A stretch of 64,000 nt of DNA from Siphlonurus alternatus (GCA_949825025.1 OX463778.1:1688501-1752500); one strand, 5' to 3'; positions 10,606 to 48,849 are shown, numbered from the stretch's first letter. Numbers and translations are program-made. Notes: generated by a model from the sequence alone, not told the origin.

Positions 10606-11303
10606 CAGGGCTATTCTCCTATAATAGAGGGTATACGCGCATTACGCGCCACTGTCTGGCTTATGGCGCTAAATACTGAATTCTGATTGGCTTAAAAGTG
10701 GTCATTTGGAATTGCTCTGATTGGCCAAAATAAAGTTGTTGATTTTTTTTCTAATTGGCTGAAATTTTAATTGTTGAAAATTTTCGAGCGATATCATTGG
10801 TTAAAGAATGTCCACTTTTCAACCAATCAGAGAGCTGCAATAAAAAAACACTTTGCTTGCCCATATTTTAATTTAAAAAAAGACTTTTTACACCATAAAA
10901 ATTATTTAAAAAATCATAAATGGTAGAAAATAGTGTTATAAATTGTTATATTTATTTATTTCAAAAATATTAATTATTTATACAGGGACCAAGCGCAAAT
11001 TTTCAACAATAGGAATTTGCAACTGAAAAAATCAACAAATTCTGATCAGCCAATCAGAAGCGTCCAACTTTTAATGCTTTAAAATCAATGATTTCACCAA
11101 GTGAATGTCTCCATCGTCTCAAAAATCGTTCTTTTCACCCTTTAAAACCCCTAGGTGCATTTGGTTAAGAATGTAAATCCTCTGGAGCTCCAGAAAAAGT
11201 ATCGAAAAAATCGATTTTAACATTGAGTTACGTATCCCCAACAATGAAAATGTCCACTTTTTCTGATGCGCGTATACCCGATAACAATAGGAGAATAACC
11301 CTG
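10606..11303. mobile_element. hAT-like non-autonomous element in the divergent promoter
   Basis: The termini CAGGGCTATTCTCCTAT and its inverted partner ending ATAACCCTG are followed inward by inverted GGGTATACGCGCAT. A perfect 8-bp direct repeat TGCTGTAG flanks the element (10598-10605, 11304-11311). This is diagnostic of the hAT superfamily. The 698-bp interior has no coding frame. It splits the second promoter-module copy between PLEKHJ1 and kinesin-13. Confidence 0.85.
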
Positions 11304-11352
11304 TGCTGTAGCTGTACGAAGGAATTCATGCGCAAATAAAAAAAGTTACTTC

Positions 11353-11364
11353 TGCGCATGCGCA
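11353..11364. promoter_or_regulatory. NRF-1-type palindrome TGCGCATGCGCA, second copy
   Basis: Identical to the site at 10385 and in the same relative place in the second promoter-module copy, about 400 bp upstream of the kinesin-13 start codon. It may serve either or both divergent genes. Confidence 0.6.
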
Positions 11365-11558
11365 CAGATATTTTAGATATTAATTTTCTAAAATTTTCGA
11401 TGTTTTCGGCACATTTTTTAACAATTTTCTGTCCCATTAGACTATTATTATTTTAGGAAGCTTTTTGGTTTATCAATATTCAGCTACATTAATTTTTTAT
11501 TGCTAAACTAATTTTTTTGTCGTCGCATTTGAACGACTTGCGTCGAGCCGTCGACTTG

Positions 11559-11761
11559 CCCGTTGTCTTTCGATTCGTGCAGCGGGTTGCGGCCGCGGGT
11601 GGGAGCAACCGAGCAACTGTCACTTTGCATGTGCATTTCTCCGAATTTGTATCTTTACCTTGCATCTAATTCAAAATTTTCTATTTAGATGCATATTCTT
11701 TACTACCATTTCCATTCAGTCGATTAATTAGTCTATTCTATAGTGTATAAAACTCAAAAAA
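11559..11761 (+). promoter_or_regulatory. Kinesin-13 promoter / 5' UTR region
   Basis: A GC-rich block (GCGGGTTGCGGCCGCGGG at about 11582) precedes a T-rich leader. TCAGTC at about 11717, some 45 bases before the ATG, resembles the arthropod initiator. The transcription start is inferred, not shown. Confidence 0.4.
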
Positions 11762-37554
<25,793 letters not shown>

Positions 37555-37650
37555 CAACCCTCCCCTCCCTATTGCCACATAACAACTAGTTAGTGTTGGT
37601 AATTTGTCTAAGTGTATTGCTGTGTAAGCAGCATATTGAAAGGTCATTAA

Positions 37651-37657
37651 AATAAAA
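37651..37657 (+). terminator. Polyadenylation signal of kinesin-13
   Basis: An AAATAAA hexamer about 100 bases after the TAG at 37552-37554, consistent with a short 3' UTR. Confidence 0.5.
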
Positions 37658-37659
37658 TC

Positions 37660-39244
37660 ATTTATAAAACAGCAGTGTTAAAAATGTAAATATTGCTCAG
37701 ATTTGACTTACCTTTGCTTATACCTGCTTTGCCCATTTTTGAAATTAAAGTATTGATAGTAAAAAACACAATTATGGATAAAAGTCAAAATTGATATGCA
37801 ATGTATTGTCTTTGTCTTAATTTCTAGAACAGGTGTACATACACAGTCTGGTCTAATTTTTGTGACTACTACTGTTCATACATTGTAAGGGACAGCAATA
37901 AATTTTGACAAAAGTGCAACACTAAATAAGAGCACTACTGCTTTCACCCTGACAATATTTGCTGAGAGTATATATTTAATTAATAACGAAGTCATGTAAC
38001 TATTAATTGTGCTTATGCATAAAATTAAATAATATGAGAAGAAGAAGAATATGAAGTGGTGCTTCACTAATAAATTTTCAGTATTTGTCATTACATACAT
38101 AAAATTTAATTTTTAGACTGTAGTAAAATTTGAATTGTTATAAGTTTTTAATTGATTTTTTTACTCCTTAACTTTAAAACTACTACTGTGCTTGTTAAAA
38201 TAATATTTATAATTGCTAAAAAAATAGAATGACTAAACGATTTTTTTTATAATATCCCAAACCAATTTCATCTTGTATTTTATATTCATCGTATTCATCA
38301 TACAGTAAACAAAATTTATATTATATTCAATTACTTGGTAATGTACTAGCTATCAGCAAATTAAGTATGCTAACAAAATTGTCATTGCTACAGTTTTCTT
38401 CATGAAATCATTGCCACCTTTCCATAACAGATTTAAAAATAATAAGAAGGTGCAGGAGCATGTAAACTATGATATAATATTTCAGCCAAAAATATAGCTT
38501 GGTTTTTAAATAAAGCAAAGCACCGAGAGGGGGGGGGGAATAGGGGTACAAAATTGTGGCCTGACGATAACTTTACAATTTTAGTATCTGACTGCAAATC
38601 ACAGAACAACAAGAAATATGTGGAACTTTTCCTGCCTCTGAATTGTTATTTATGTACTCACGAGGGAAATATAATAAAATAAAACTTTTACCCTTTAAAT
38701 TCTCTTGAGAGATGGTTGAGCGTTAAATCAAATTTTGTGTAGTTATGTGATTTGCATTCTGAGGCAACATTATGTAAGATTTTGCAAAAATGTGATCAAA
38801 TATAGGCCACTGAAATAGTAAGAATAGTTTCAAAAACAACTTTAAATTCAGAAAATACATATTTACTTTAGCCGATAATTAAAAGCTAGTACCTATTGCT
38901 GTAGCTCTATAGTATAATCTTATTTTGGTATAATACCCTGCATCAAAATTAACTTAATTCCTGCTGCTAGCTCAAACTAAATTTCCAGTGTTATTACAAA
39001 GTTGAGTTAAAATCACTTTTCAGTTCTTTATCCCAATTTGCAAACACATCTGATCAATACTCTATTTGCGTACGTTGAGTGTCTGTTTAGGTTAAATAAA
39101 GTGCTTGATGTATGAATAATTCATAATGTATACAATCCTATAAAATATTATACAAAATATATTTAAAACATTAAGAAATGTAATTTGCATTTCTGTTTTC
39201 ATCATTTTAATTTTTAGGCGTGAAAGTATATTTTTAAACTTCAT
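37660..39244. other. Intergenic AT-rich stretch, no gene seen
   Basis: No exon-like frame, RNA gene or clear inverted repeat was found. There is a short poly-G run at about 38530. Confidence 0.45.
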
Positions 39245-39248
39245 TTAA

Positions 39249-39591
39249 AGGTAACATAACGTCACCAATGTTAAAAAAATCCCTCACACAAAAATTATGA
39301 AATAAATTTAAAATGTTCTCTACACCCCCTATCAGTAGCTAAAATATCAGGTTTACAAATACGATCTAGTTTTTGAGTTATGAATTTTTTAAAGTTGACT
39401 ACTTTAACATGGAGAAATGAAACTTCCATGTTAAATTAGTCAACTTTAAAAATTTATAACTCAAAAACTAGATCGTATTTGTATACCTGATATTTTAGCT
39501 ACTGATAGGGGGTGTAGAGGAGAACATTTTAAAAATTTTTCATAATTTTTGTGTGAGGGATTTTTTTTAACATTGGTGGCATTATCACAAC
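39249..39591. mobile_element. TTAA-flanked foldback (family A)
   Basis: A palindrome with the family A core. The termini have drifted (AGGTAACATAACGTCACC on the left) and the last bases of the right end are altered, but TTAA still lies at 39245-39248 and 39592-39595. Confidence 0.78.
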
Positions 39592-39595
39592 TTAA

Positions 39596-41400
39596 TTAGC
39601 TTTTTATGTATTAAAAAATATATATACTGTAATCACCTTTCATCCAAGTGCATGGCTAGTTCCTTTTGCACTGAAGACAAACTCCATGTGCACCAGCACA
39701 ATATCAACATAAAGCTGCATGCCAGTACAATGCAACTTTTGTAAGACACAAATCATAACTTACTCAAGCATCCTTTCCCATGTGTGTTAAAACCAACATT
39801 ACCTACTTTGTACAGTATTGACAATTTTTGAAATAATAATCTCAATAGGCGAACGAGCGTACAACATATTTTGTGGATGAGTGAAAAACTTCTTTAATTT
39901 ATTATTATTTATTAATTTTTGTTTGTGCTCCAAAGAAAATCATAAGAGGGTATATCACAATGATGATTATATTTATATGATATGATCACTAAAGAAGCTA
40001 TATAAGCTGTGATAGAAAAACCCTCTGTGGTGAATTTCCAATAAGCGCTTATTTATGTAAGCAAAACATGTTTGTTCTTTGTCTCAAAATTGTTAATATT
40101 ACATGTCCAAATAAAATGCAACTTGCGGTAAATAATTCAAAGTATGTATGTGTATTTAAAAAAAAAAAAGGTACTGTACTTATATTCCTCATGTAAAGCA
40201 AAACAGGACAGTGGTTGAATGTTACTTCAAAGACTGAAGAGCTATGATCTAGCACATTGTGTAATCACAGCGTCGGTTTGTAATATACTTGCAGAATTAT
40301 TTATTCATAAATTTCAAGTTAATTCCAGTTTTGCTTTACATTACATACAAAATTTATACGGAGATTAAAAGGACAAAATAAAAAGGCAAATAAATTAAAT
40401 TTATCTTATGTTCTGGGTCGAGGTTAAAATAGGTGGTTATTTTCAAGACTCTCTTCCCCAACGTCTCAATCCTTGACTCATCGTCAGCTAGGTAACATTC
40501 AGATGGAGTGGCTTAATCACTTGTCACACACCTTTTTTGCTATGCCCTTCTGGTATGTAAAAACCTCCTTATGGTAAGGCCTTGCTGTATTGTTTGCCTT
40601 GCCTTTTTCCTTTCAATCTCAATTTTCTCTCTCAACAAAAATTTCAATCATAGAAATTTCTACTCTTAAATATTAAAAGTTATAATAAATATTTAAACAA
40701 TATAATATAATATATATTAGAGCAAATAAAAAAATGAAGTAATTGAGCTTTTATAATGCTTTTTAATTTAATTAAGTTATTAAACCATTAACTATAATAT
40801 AAAATCTATAAATTCATCATAACTGTCCCAGTGTATAATTAATAGCGTAATAATAATAAATAAACTACATTTAAAAAAATCATTCCTAAGTTATATATTA
40901 TATAATCTTAATTGCTTGTAAAAATAAAAGAAAAAAATGCTTTAATAATTAACTGAAAATAATAAAAAATAACATAATTTTACATGTTAATAATTGCCAG
41001 TGAAATATGTTTATTAAATTAATCTAGAATTTTATGTTTGATCTGTCATCAATTCTATTTTTATTTGCCTTAACTGTCAAAGGTCACCCTGTATGTATGA
41101 CTTATTTTATGAATACATTTAAATTAAAATTAAATAAGTTAGTGATATATAAAATTATAAAATGTTGGTTTCAAAGTTATCTGTAATTTTTAGGGAAAAA
41201 AAGTAAGGCACAATTGGCTATTTTAATTAAAAAATGTGTTAATTTGATTTGTGATTGTTTATTTTTACAAAAATTATCCCTTACATTAAATGTTATATGT
41301 ACATGATAATTGAATTGGATTTCCATGTATATGTTTATATATATACTGTATATATATATATTATATATATACTGTATGTATATTATATATACTGTATAAC

Positions 41401-41463
<63 letters not shown>

Positions 41464-41975
41464 ATCTTGAAGCTCATGGACATTTTTATTATAATTATTC
41501 CATGCTTATTGTCGTACGTAGCCTCTATTTCAACAAAGTCAACTTAATTGTTAGAAAATCACTGAATATATTGCTGATGTCTATAATAGAAATATTCATT
41601 GTGTCGGTAATTGAGTGATTTTATATGGTTTTGATTTTGATGATCAAAGTAAAAATTAGATGCGACCGTTGATGATGTGAATATAAATATATACACCTAC
41701 TGATGTATCTCTATATATACATTCCCATGCATGTAGAATGAAATATAGAATAGATATATGAGTATCATAGTTAATTATTGCTCAATATATTCTCATGCAA
41801 GAATATAGTTTATATTAAACTATCTAATAAATTGTATCCCAATATTTTATTATTCAGAGAACTCTTGGTTATTTTATTATACAACATTAATTGAGAAATT
41901 AAATTATATTTTATAAAATTAATGAATATAACTTAAAAAACTTAAAATTTTTAATAGATTCGTGAGGACCCTTAA
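39596..41975. other. Intergenic AT-rich stretch, no gene seen
   Basis: Contains an (AT)n array at about 41335-41462 and a more GC-balanced patch at 40410-40620 without a usable frame. Nothing else was recognised. Confidence 0.4.
41335..41462. repeat. (AT)n microsatellite with ACTGTATA interruptions
   Basis: A long alternating AT tract. The frame through it is meaningless. Confidence 0.9.
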
Positions 41976-41979
41976 TTAA

Positions 41980-42363
41980 GGGTAAGATAACACGAACAAT
42001 CGATTGTTGTAGTCCCGTTTGATTAGCATGTAAACCTTAGCAACCTCATAATGATTCTAAATTTTTTTGTGAGAGACTGTTCTTTTTTTTTTTTTTGGCA
42101 CCAAAAAAAATATGAAAAAAATTTCAAAAATATCGGACGATCCAATTTTTTTAAATTAATCTTAGCGTAGGTCTCCATGGGAAAGCCCTGAAAAATTTAA
42201 AAAATTAATTTAAAAAAATTGGATCGTCCGATTGTTTTGAAATTTTTTCCACATTTTTTTGGTGCTAAGAACTGTCTCAAAAAAATTTCAGAATTATTAT
42301 GAGGTTGCTAAGGTTTACATTTTAATCAAATGGGACTATCAACAATCGATTGTTTGTGTTATC
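41980..42363. mobile_element. TTAA-type foldback with a second core type (core Y)
   Basis: The left end GGGTAAGATAACACG resembles family A, but the core is different (TTTGATTAGCATGTAAACC, then GGATCGATCC-like arms reading AATTTTTTTAAATTAATC). The same core recurs at 60336 with other termini. The right end lacks its last CCC and abuts the next element directly. Confidence 0.72.
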
Positions 42364-42367
42364 TTAA

Positions 42368-42913
42368 GGGTAAGATATCGCCACGTACCACATGCATATA
42401 TATGCAATATATATGTTAAAAAAAATCCCTCTAACAAAAATTCTGAAAAAAATTTAAAATGTTCTCCTCTACACCCCCTATCAGTACCTAAAATATCAGG
42501 TATACAATACAAATACGATCTAGTTTTTGAGTTATGAATTTTTAAAGTCGCGACTAGCTACTTTAACATGGAGAAATTAATTAATGCCATATATGAAATT
42601 GAAATATTCTTTATTTAGCTTAATTGCGCTAATAATACAATATTATAAAACAGATTACATATTTTACAAATTGACATAACTTTAAAATATAACCTTGAGA
42701 TATAATATATATTGTTGACATAAATAATAACATATATAATTTATAATTAAATTTGCTATTATTGATTTTCCATGTTTCCATGTTAAAATTAGTCAACTTT
42801 AAAAATTAATAGCTCAAAACTCAAAAACTAGAACGAATTTGTATACCTGATATTTTTAGCTATATACTGATAAAGGATTTAGAGGAGAACATTTTAAATT
42901 TTTTTCAGAATTA
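42368..42913. mobile_element. Family A foldback with a central insertion and a missing right end
   Basis: The left arm runs 42368-42575 and the right arm about 42778-42913. An AT-rich insert of about 200 bp separates them. The right terminus (ATTGGTGGCGTTACC...) is absent. The TOPORS promoter region begins right after, so the break may mark a deletion. Confidence 0.65.
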
Positions 42914-43012
42914 AAACACGTCTTAATTGGAATCGTTGGAATGCTGGATTCTGCTGCAGTCGATTTCTTTTTTAAATTTAGCGCTGATTTTTTCCAATGT
43001 TGCCAAAACAAG

Positions 43013-43020
43013 TGACGTCA
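43013..43020. promoter_or_regulatory. CRE palindrome TGACGTCA upstream of TOPORS
   Basis: A perfect cAMP-response/ATF-type octamer in a CpG-bearing stretch (CACGTCGCAGTG) just before the probable TOPORS first exon. The foldback elements of the AT-flanked family carry the same octamer. Confidence 0.5.
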
Positions 43021-43039
43021 CGTCGCAGTGTTGCCTTGT

Positions 43040-43144
43040 CAGTCTGTCATCAAGCATATTCATCGGGCAACGGGAAACTGCCAGTTTTTTCGTAATATTT
43101 GTCTTATTTCTTCATTTTCCGTTTAAAATTCTTCAACACAACAG
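43040..43144 (+). other. Probable non-coding first exon of TOPORS
   Basis: The GC-balanced stretch after the CRE site ends in AACAG followed by GTATTT (43145). An acceptor (GACCTACAG) at 43427-43435 precedes 22 bases of leader and the ATG at 43458. The start of this exon is not defined by sequence. Confidence 0.4.
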
Positions 43145-43457
43145 GTATTTATTATGACATATCTACATATATTATATTAAACTTATGTTAATAGCGTAAA
43201 GTTCGTTCATTAAGTGTCTTAAACATCGCATTTATCGCCATTCTACAAGTGCAAAATTTCTAAGAAGTTATTCATACCAGCGTGGATGAATAATATAAAA
43301 GTTCATATTACATGGAATTTTCCGTCAGTACAGTTCATTGTATGAACTTGTATGTAACATAGAAAGTGAATTTATTTTTTTTTACATTTTTATAGAAGTT
43401 TGGCATGACCTTGATTGAAGTTTCTTGACCTACAGCTAAAGAGGCCCAGTTGCAATC

Positions 43458-46400
43458 ATGGAGGCACCTGAGTGCCCTCCAACTCCTCCATTGCTGACTG
43501 AAGGGCTATCCAGCCCCAAACGGGGCCCTGCAAGCCCGTTATTACCCCTGAAAGAAGCTGCTTTATCGCCAAGGAGTGGATCACCAGAACCAAACTGTCC
43601 CATATGTCTGGGGGCACTTAACAACAAGTCTTACTCTGATACTTGCTTCCATAAATTTTGTTTCAAATGTCTTCTGGAATGGTCCAAGGTATGCAAATAT
43701 TAATAAACTTATAGTATGATATCAATTTTATACAATTTTTAACCAGTATGCATATATAATATACATAATATATTATGTAATATGACTACATAATATGTAT
43801 GCATAATAATGCATGTTATAACATGACAGTCTTGGACTTTCAGATTATCACATCACAGTATGCATACATGGCCATTAATTTCTTGGACAGTAATTTTAGT
43901 ATTTCCATCTATACAAATTTAGAATTTTAAAAGTTCTTTTACACTAATAATAAACAAACCTTTTGTGTCATACCGTAGTTATAATTATGCATGTAACCAT
44001 GACTCATAGGAGGGGAGGGAGGGTATCTTTGGAATTGGGTATGCATCCTGCACAGTATTACAATTATCTAATCTACTATATGCAATGTATAAAAAAAATC
44101 ATTCGTTCATTGTAGCAGTAAGGAAATTGTTAAAAAAAAAAAAAAAAAAAAAAAATAGTGTGTGATCATTAACTAAAATTTACAAAACAAATATTTACGT
44201 GTAATCATGTTAAGTTTAGAGTTTCTTTTATAGCTTGAAGTTTTACAATTTATGTAATATTCTATACACTATATATGCCAGTGTTCAATAAAGAAAATAA
44301 GAAAATAAAATTTCTGAAGAAGTTTCATGATATAAAAAAACAAAAGAAAGCTAGAGAGACCATCCACCCCTGGACAGCTTGGAATTTACCGCTGCTTCAA
44401 CTGCAGGATTCGTAGCTCCAAGACAGCGATGCTGGGGGGTCTTCAAATAACACCACTTAACGTAAACTTAGCCTAAGACTGTCTTAGCGCAACAATAAAG
44501 AATACGCTAAGACTGTCTTAATTTTAGGATTGTTGTAATTTGTGTTATTTGAAGGCCCCCCAGATTTCCAATTTTGGGGTCTATTTCCAAAATTTTGTGG
44601 TCCAAGCTAGTTACAGTGTGCTAGTTACTCTGTTTTAATAACACCAGATCACCATGCTCCCTTTGCCACTCGCTGAGAAAACAGAGGAAAATTTTGTGTT
44701 GTCTCGAAGTGGTTGGTTGGTATTTTGGGGCAATTGACACATTTTGGTCATGTATGCCTCCCGTGTCTCGAAGTTTCTCAGCCGAGTTTTTACCCAACAA
44801 AAATAATTAAACTGCTGGTATTCGGTACTGCTAAGGTCCTGAATAGTTCTAAATTTTTAGCAAATAGAAATGTACTGTACACACATGTAGATATATCATT
44901 TAACTTTATTTTGTATATTATACTGTACATGTTAGAGCAAAATTTTGACTTGTGCTCCCAAGTAAAAGTATCAAATTTATTGACAAGTATTTCTCTTACG
45001 TTACATATTGAGATATTACCATTTATTATACAAAAAAAATTCTAGTTCCCCCAAGGATCTTGTATACTATGGATAGGTGGGGACACTGCCGACAGTGAGG
45101 CAAGGTGGTGAGGAAGAAGTGGGTGGTAGAACAATAGAATGTCCTCCATCTTACCATGGCCTGTGAAGCAAAAACAATACAGAATATTACGCTCTACTGC
45201 CATGATACCATGGCCTTTTGCCTCAGCAGCTATAATGCTATTGGTATAAACCTAGCCTATCCATAGTACAAGATCCTTGAGTTCACCACTGTTAACTTCC
45301 AGAGTGAATCATTGTGAATAAAGTACATTTAATATTGACTGGATTCTTGTCGCAGGTAAAGGCAGAATGTCCACTTTGCAAGCAGAAGTTCAAGTCCATC
45401 ATCCACAACGTAAAGTCGATGGCCGAGTACGACCAGTACACGGTCCAGCCTACGGTGGCCGAGACCCAGCCGGCCGAGCGGCTCTTCATGGTGACCGTGG
45501 ACCCCTGGGCCATGTCGCCCTGGTTCATGAGACGACACCCCGTGCGCCGCCACGCCCACCTACCACCCACCGTGCACCGGCCAGGCAGCGCTCTCTTCCA
45601 GGTGTTTGACATGCTACCTCCCGCACAGGTACGTTGGCAGTTTGGTTTAACTGTACACCAAAATACATGGGTTATAAATTTTATGGAACTTAAATGTGTA
45701 AAAACGCACAGTAATATATCAATTATTATTTATTATAAATAGCAGGCAAAAAAGGAGAAAATCGTGTAACAATTTTAATAAATTTACTATCTAATTTATC
45801 AGAAATAAGAAAGTAGGGGGGAATTTAATAAAAATATAACTATTTTAATAACATTATATTCTAATTTTCATTTAAAGGTGAACTGAAGGGATTGCTTTTT
45901 TTTCCCTTTAGGGAACCTTATATTACCTATCCCATCCATCTGCACTAATTTTTTCATGGCAGATACTTATTGTGCTGCTGTAGGACAATGGAGTATTGTC
46001 CTCAATTTTTTTTATTGTAGAAATGGATAAAGGGTGCAAAGTTATGCTACCCTGATTTTTTTCAGATTTTTTAGAACCCGGGAACTATTTTTAAAAAATT
46101 ATTGAAAGTTATTTTTGTGACGTCACGAGACGCCGCTCCTTAAGAAAAAGATAGGACTTGCCGCCGCGTGACGTCACAAAAAGGACTTTCAATAATTTTT
46201 TAAAAATACTTCCCGGGCTCTAAAAAATCTGAAAAAAATCAGGGTAACATAACTTTGCACGCTCTATCCATTTCTGCAATAAAAAAAATTGAGGACAATA
46301 TTCCATTAGTGAAAAAGTGAAGTTGTGACGTATCAGCGACGGTTGGTTGACTTAAAACTCGCCGCGGTGAAAAAACGCACAAGCTACCGCGAGCGACCGC

Positions 46401-48728
46401 GGAAACTGCCGAGGGAGCGGCGATCGGCTCGCGATCGCCACTCTCTCTGCAGTTTCCGCGGTCGCTCGTGTGTTTTTTCACCGCGGCGAGTTTTAAGTCA
46501 ACCAACCGTCGCTGATACGTCACAACTTCACTTTTTCACTAATTGTCCTACAGCAGCACAATAAGTATCAGCCATGAAAAAATTAGTGCAGATGGATGGG
46601 ATAGGTAATATAAGGTTCCCTAAAGGGAAAAAAAAAGCAATCCCTTCAGTTCACCTTTAATCTGAATAAACACTCTGAAAATATAATGGGTGAAAAAGAG
46701 GCTAGTACATAGTCTGTGATATCACTGAGTATATAAAAATTAAATATGAAAAATAATTTTAAAGCATAATAACATTGATGCTAGGACTGTGCAACATAAG
46801 ACCTTCTTGTCAATATAATTGATCTTTTCCAGTCTAAATTTTAATTAAAATTTACTCCATCTGGAGCCATGACAAGCTGCAGCTAGAATTTTGATAATTT
46901 ATTGTTTATTGCTTTTAAAACACAATTTGTATATTTGTATGTCTGCAAGAGTGAAACAATAAATAATTTCCAGGGCACTCGCTCTCACCGCACACACCGT
47001 GAGAGGACAGCAGTAGCAGCACGACACGCTGCCGTGCGAGGCTCCGCTCACCCGACTGGCCTGGACCTTCGAAGGTCCATCTACCGCAACAACCTGTGGG
47101 CCATGCCACTGGCCGACGTGACGGGAAGGTACCGAGAGTACTCCCTCAACTTCTACAAGTAAGATATCTCCCCTTCTGGAAGCGTTCTTGAGAGATTACC
47201 TTGTGTTTTCTTTCTCCACAGACATAATCCCGCCACAACTCACCGCCTACTACCCTGGATCAGTCGTGATCTCTCTGCTCTCTGTGATCGTGCTCACATC
47301 GCTGTGGCAATGGAGAGGATCAACGGCCTGCTATTGAGACATGACATGCGCAGCCCAGATTTCAACCAAGAGATTCGAGAGTTCCTTGGTCAGCACACTC
47401 GTCACTTTGTGCACGAGTTGATCGGCTATGCTCGCTCTCCCTATGACATGATGGGCTATGATCGAGAAGTGACTCACGCTGCCTGGTACCACGGCCTTGA
47501 CGACTACTCCACCACTTTCCAGCCAGAAAACAGTAGCTCTGATGAAGACATCATGGAAGTGCCACTATCTCCATCTAGAAGCACGGCATCAAGAAGATAT
47601 GGCTATAACAGCATGAGCAACAACATCCCACCGTTATTGGTTAGTGAAGTATATAGACCTCCGACAAGAACTCCTTCTCCAGAACCAGGACCATCTGGTG
47701 TGGCAAATAGACCAAGTCCAAATAGAGGATCCTTGATTCCACTTCTAATTGACAGTTCCACTGATGAGGAAGAAGCAGTGAATAACGGAGGCTCCACTTC
47801 AGACGTTGAGGTGCTTGCTGTGTTGAAACCTAAACACGAGCGTACACCTGAAATAGTTGATCTCTTATCTGATAGTGAAGGAGAAGCTCCAGTGAATCAA
47901 TTAGCAGAGGAGCCCTGGGATCCAGAGCTAGCTAGTACCTCCCGTGTAGTGGACATCCCACTTGAATACTTGGAAGAGTCTGTGGCTGACGGCCCTAGTA
48001 CTTCTGGCTTCTCAGTAAACAATTCTACTAATTCTGGTGTGAAACTTGAAGATATTATAGATATAGAAGAGAATTTTGATTTTGATGCTGCATTAAATGA
48101 TTTATGTGCTAAATATAATAAAACTGGGCATCCTGTGTCTGATAGTAGTGCTAGTTTTGAAGTATATAGAAAAACTTCAAAACACAAGAAAACAAAAAAG
48201 AGGAGTAAACGTCGTATTTCAACATCATCATCTGATGAATCAAATGACCGTGAATCAAAAGCACATAAGAAGAAGAAGAGTTGTCACTGTAAAGACAGCA
48301 CTTCTCTGGAAACTAGAATGAAAGAAGCAAAGAGCAAAAAATACAAAAGTCACAGACAGCCAGAACGTTTACGTGCACGATACTCAAACTCATCTCCTGA
48401 ACCTGTTCGACTTCAAAAACCTCTTAGTTCAAGTAATGACGAAGAAGAATTTGCCCCAAAGCTCAAGAGTAAAGTTCAGTGGAAGATTCGTGACTTGCTG
48501 AGTGAGAGTTCGTGTGATGAAGCTATCTACCAGCCTCCTCGCATCCGCAGCATCGTGGTCAAGAGGCAGCCAATCATCGACTCCCCCGGCTCCTCGTCCA
48601 TGTCGCGGTCCCACCGGTACCGCAGCGACAGCGAGAGCAGCTGGGAGCCAAGCAGCAAGCACACAAAGAAGTCCAAGAGCAAAGACAAGGGTAAAGGAAA
48701 GGGCAAGGGCAAGAAAAGGTCTGCCTGA
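43458..48728 (+). CDS. TOPORS: TOPORS-like RING E3 ubiquitin/SUMO ligase, 4 coding exons
   Basis: Coding exons 43458-43688, 45356-45628, 46974-47158 and 47222-48728 give 731 residues. A C3HC4 RING finger spans residues 47-85 (C47, C50, C63, H65, C68, C71, C82, C85) and is split by intron 1 after CLLEWSK; KAECPLCKQ follows, a TOPORS hallmark. The downstream conserved block (RRSIYRNNLWAMPL, YREYSLNFYKHNPATTHRLLPWISRDL, FVHELIGYARSPYDM) matches the family. The C-terminal half is Ser-rich and acidic, then Arg/Lys-rich. It holds likely SUMO-interacting motifs (IPLLIDSS at about 402-409, EIVDLLSDSE at about 440-449) and nuclear-localisation-like basic runs. The family acts in the nucleus as a ubiquitin and SUMO ligase on chromatin and p53-type substrates. 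The protein is shorter than the human one (about 1045 residues). Confidence 0.95.
44131..44155. repeat. Poly(A) tract in TOPORS intron 1
   Basis: About 24 consecutive A residues, possibly the tail of a lost retroposed sequence. Confidence 0.8.
44432..44563. mobile_element. 132-bp MITE in TOPORS intron 1
   Basis: The terminal CTGGGGGGTCTTCAAATAAC pairs with GTTATTTGAAGGCCCCCCAG. An inner palindrome repeats CTAAGACTGTCTTA twice. No clear target duplication is seen. Confidence 0.65.
45052..45279. mobile_element. 228-bp MITE in TOPORS intron 1
   Basis: The ends CAAGGATCTTGTATACTATG and its inverted partner (CATAGTACAAGATCCTTG) are matched except for a 2-bp gap. The inside contains a weaker inverted pair around ACCATGGCC. 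It ends 76 bp before exon 2 of the coding region. Confidence 0.7.
45876..46656. mobile_element. TTAA-flanked foldback carrying a nested foldback, TOPORS intron 2
   Basis: The outer termini AGGTGAACTGAAGGGATTGC are inverted and flanked by TTAA (45872-45875, 46657-46660). The inner arms are GC-rich (CCGCGGTGAAAAAACGCAC) around a centre at about 46410. The left arm is interrupted at 45990-46304 by an AT-flanked foldback, while the right arm is intact at the matching place. Confidence 0.87.
45990..46304. mobile_element. AT-flanked foldback element, copy 3 (nested)
   Basis: A 315-bp element with GGAGTATTGTCCTCAAT termini and paired TGACGTCA. It sits inside the left arm of the 45876-46656 foldback. 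The uninterrupted right arm reads GGACAATTAGTG (reverse-complemented), so the flanking GGACAAT / ATTAGTG shows that AT was duplicated or shared at insertion. Confidence 0.88.
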
Positions 48729-48840
48729 AAGTTTTAAGCTTGCTTTTTTTTTATAATGTATAATGTAAAAAAAAAAATCTATAATTTCTATGCATTTTTT
48801 TTTTTTTTTTAAATTTGTGCCTTGCTTATGAAGTAAGTGA

Positions 48841-48846
48841 AATAAA
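48841..48846 (+). terminator. Likely TOPORS polyadenylation signal AATAAA
   Basis: A hexamer about 110 bases downstream of the TGA at 48726-48728. Confidence 0.5.
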
Positions 48847-48849
48847 TCT

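Noticed and set aside
45356..45361. Acceptor followed directly by GTAAAG in TOPORS, like a recursive splice site
   Set aside because: The bases encode the Val-Lys that completes the conserved RING sequence (SKVKAECPLC), so ordinary splicing explains it.
45329..45612. Long minus-strand and alternate-frame ORFs over TOPORS exon 2, and similar ones over other exons
   Set aside because: They are shadows of the GC-rich coding exon in other frames.
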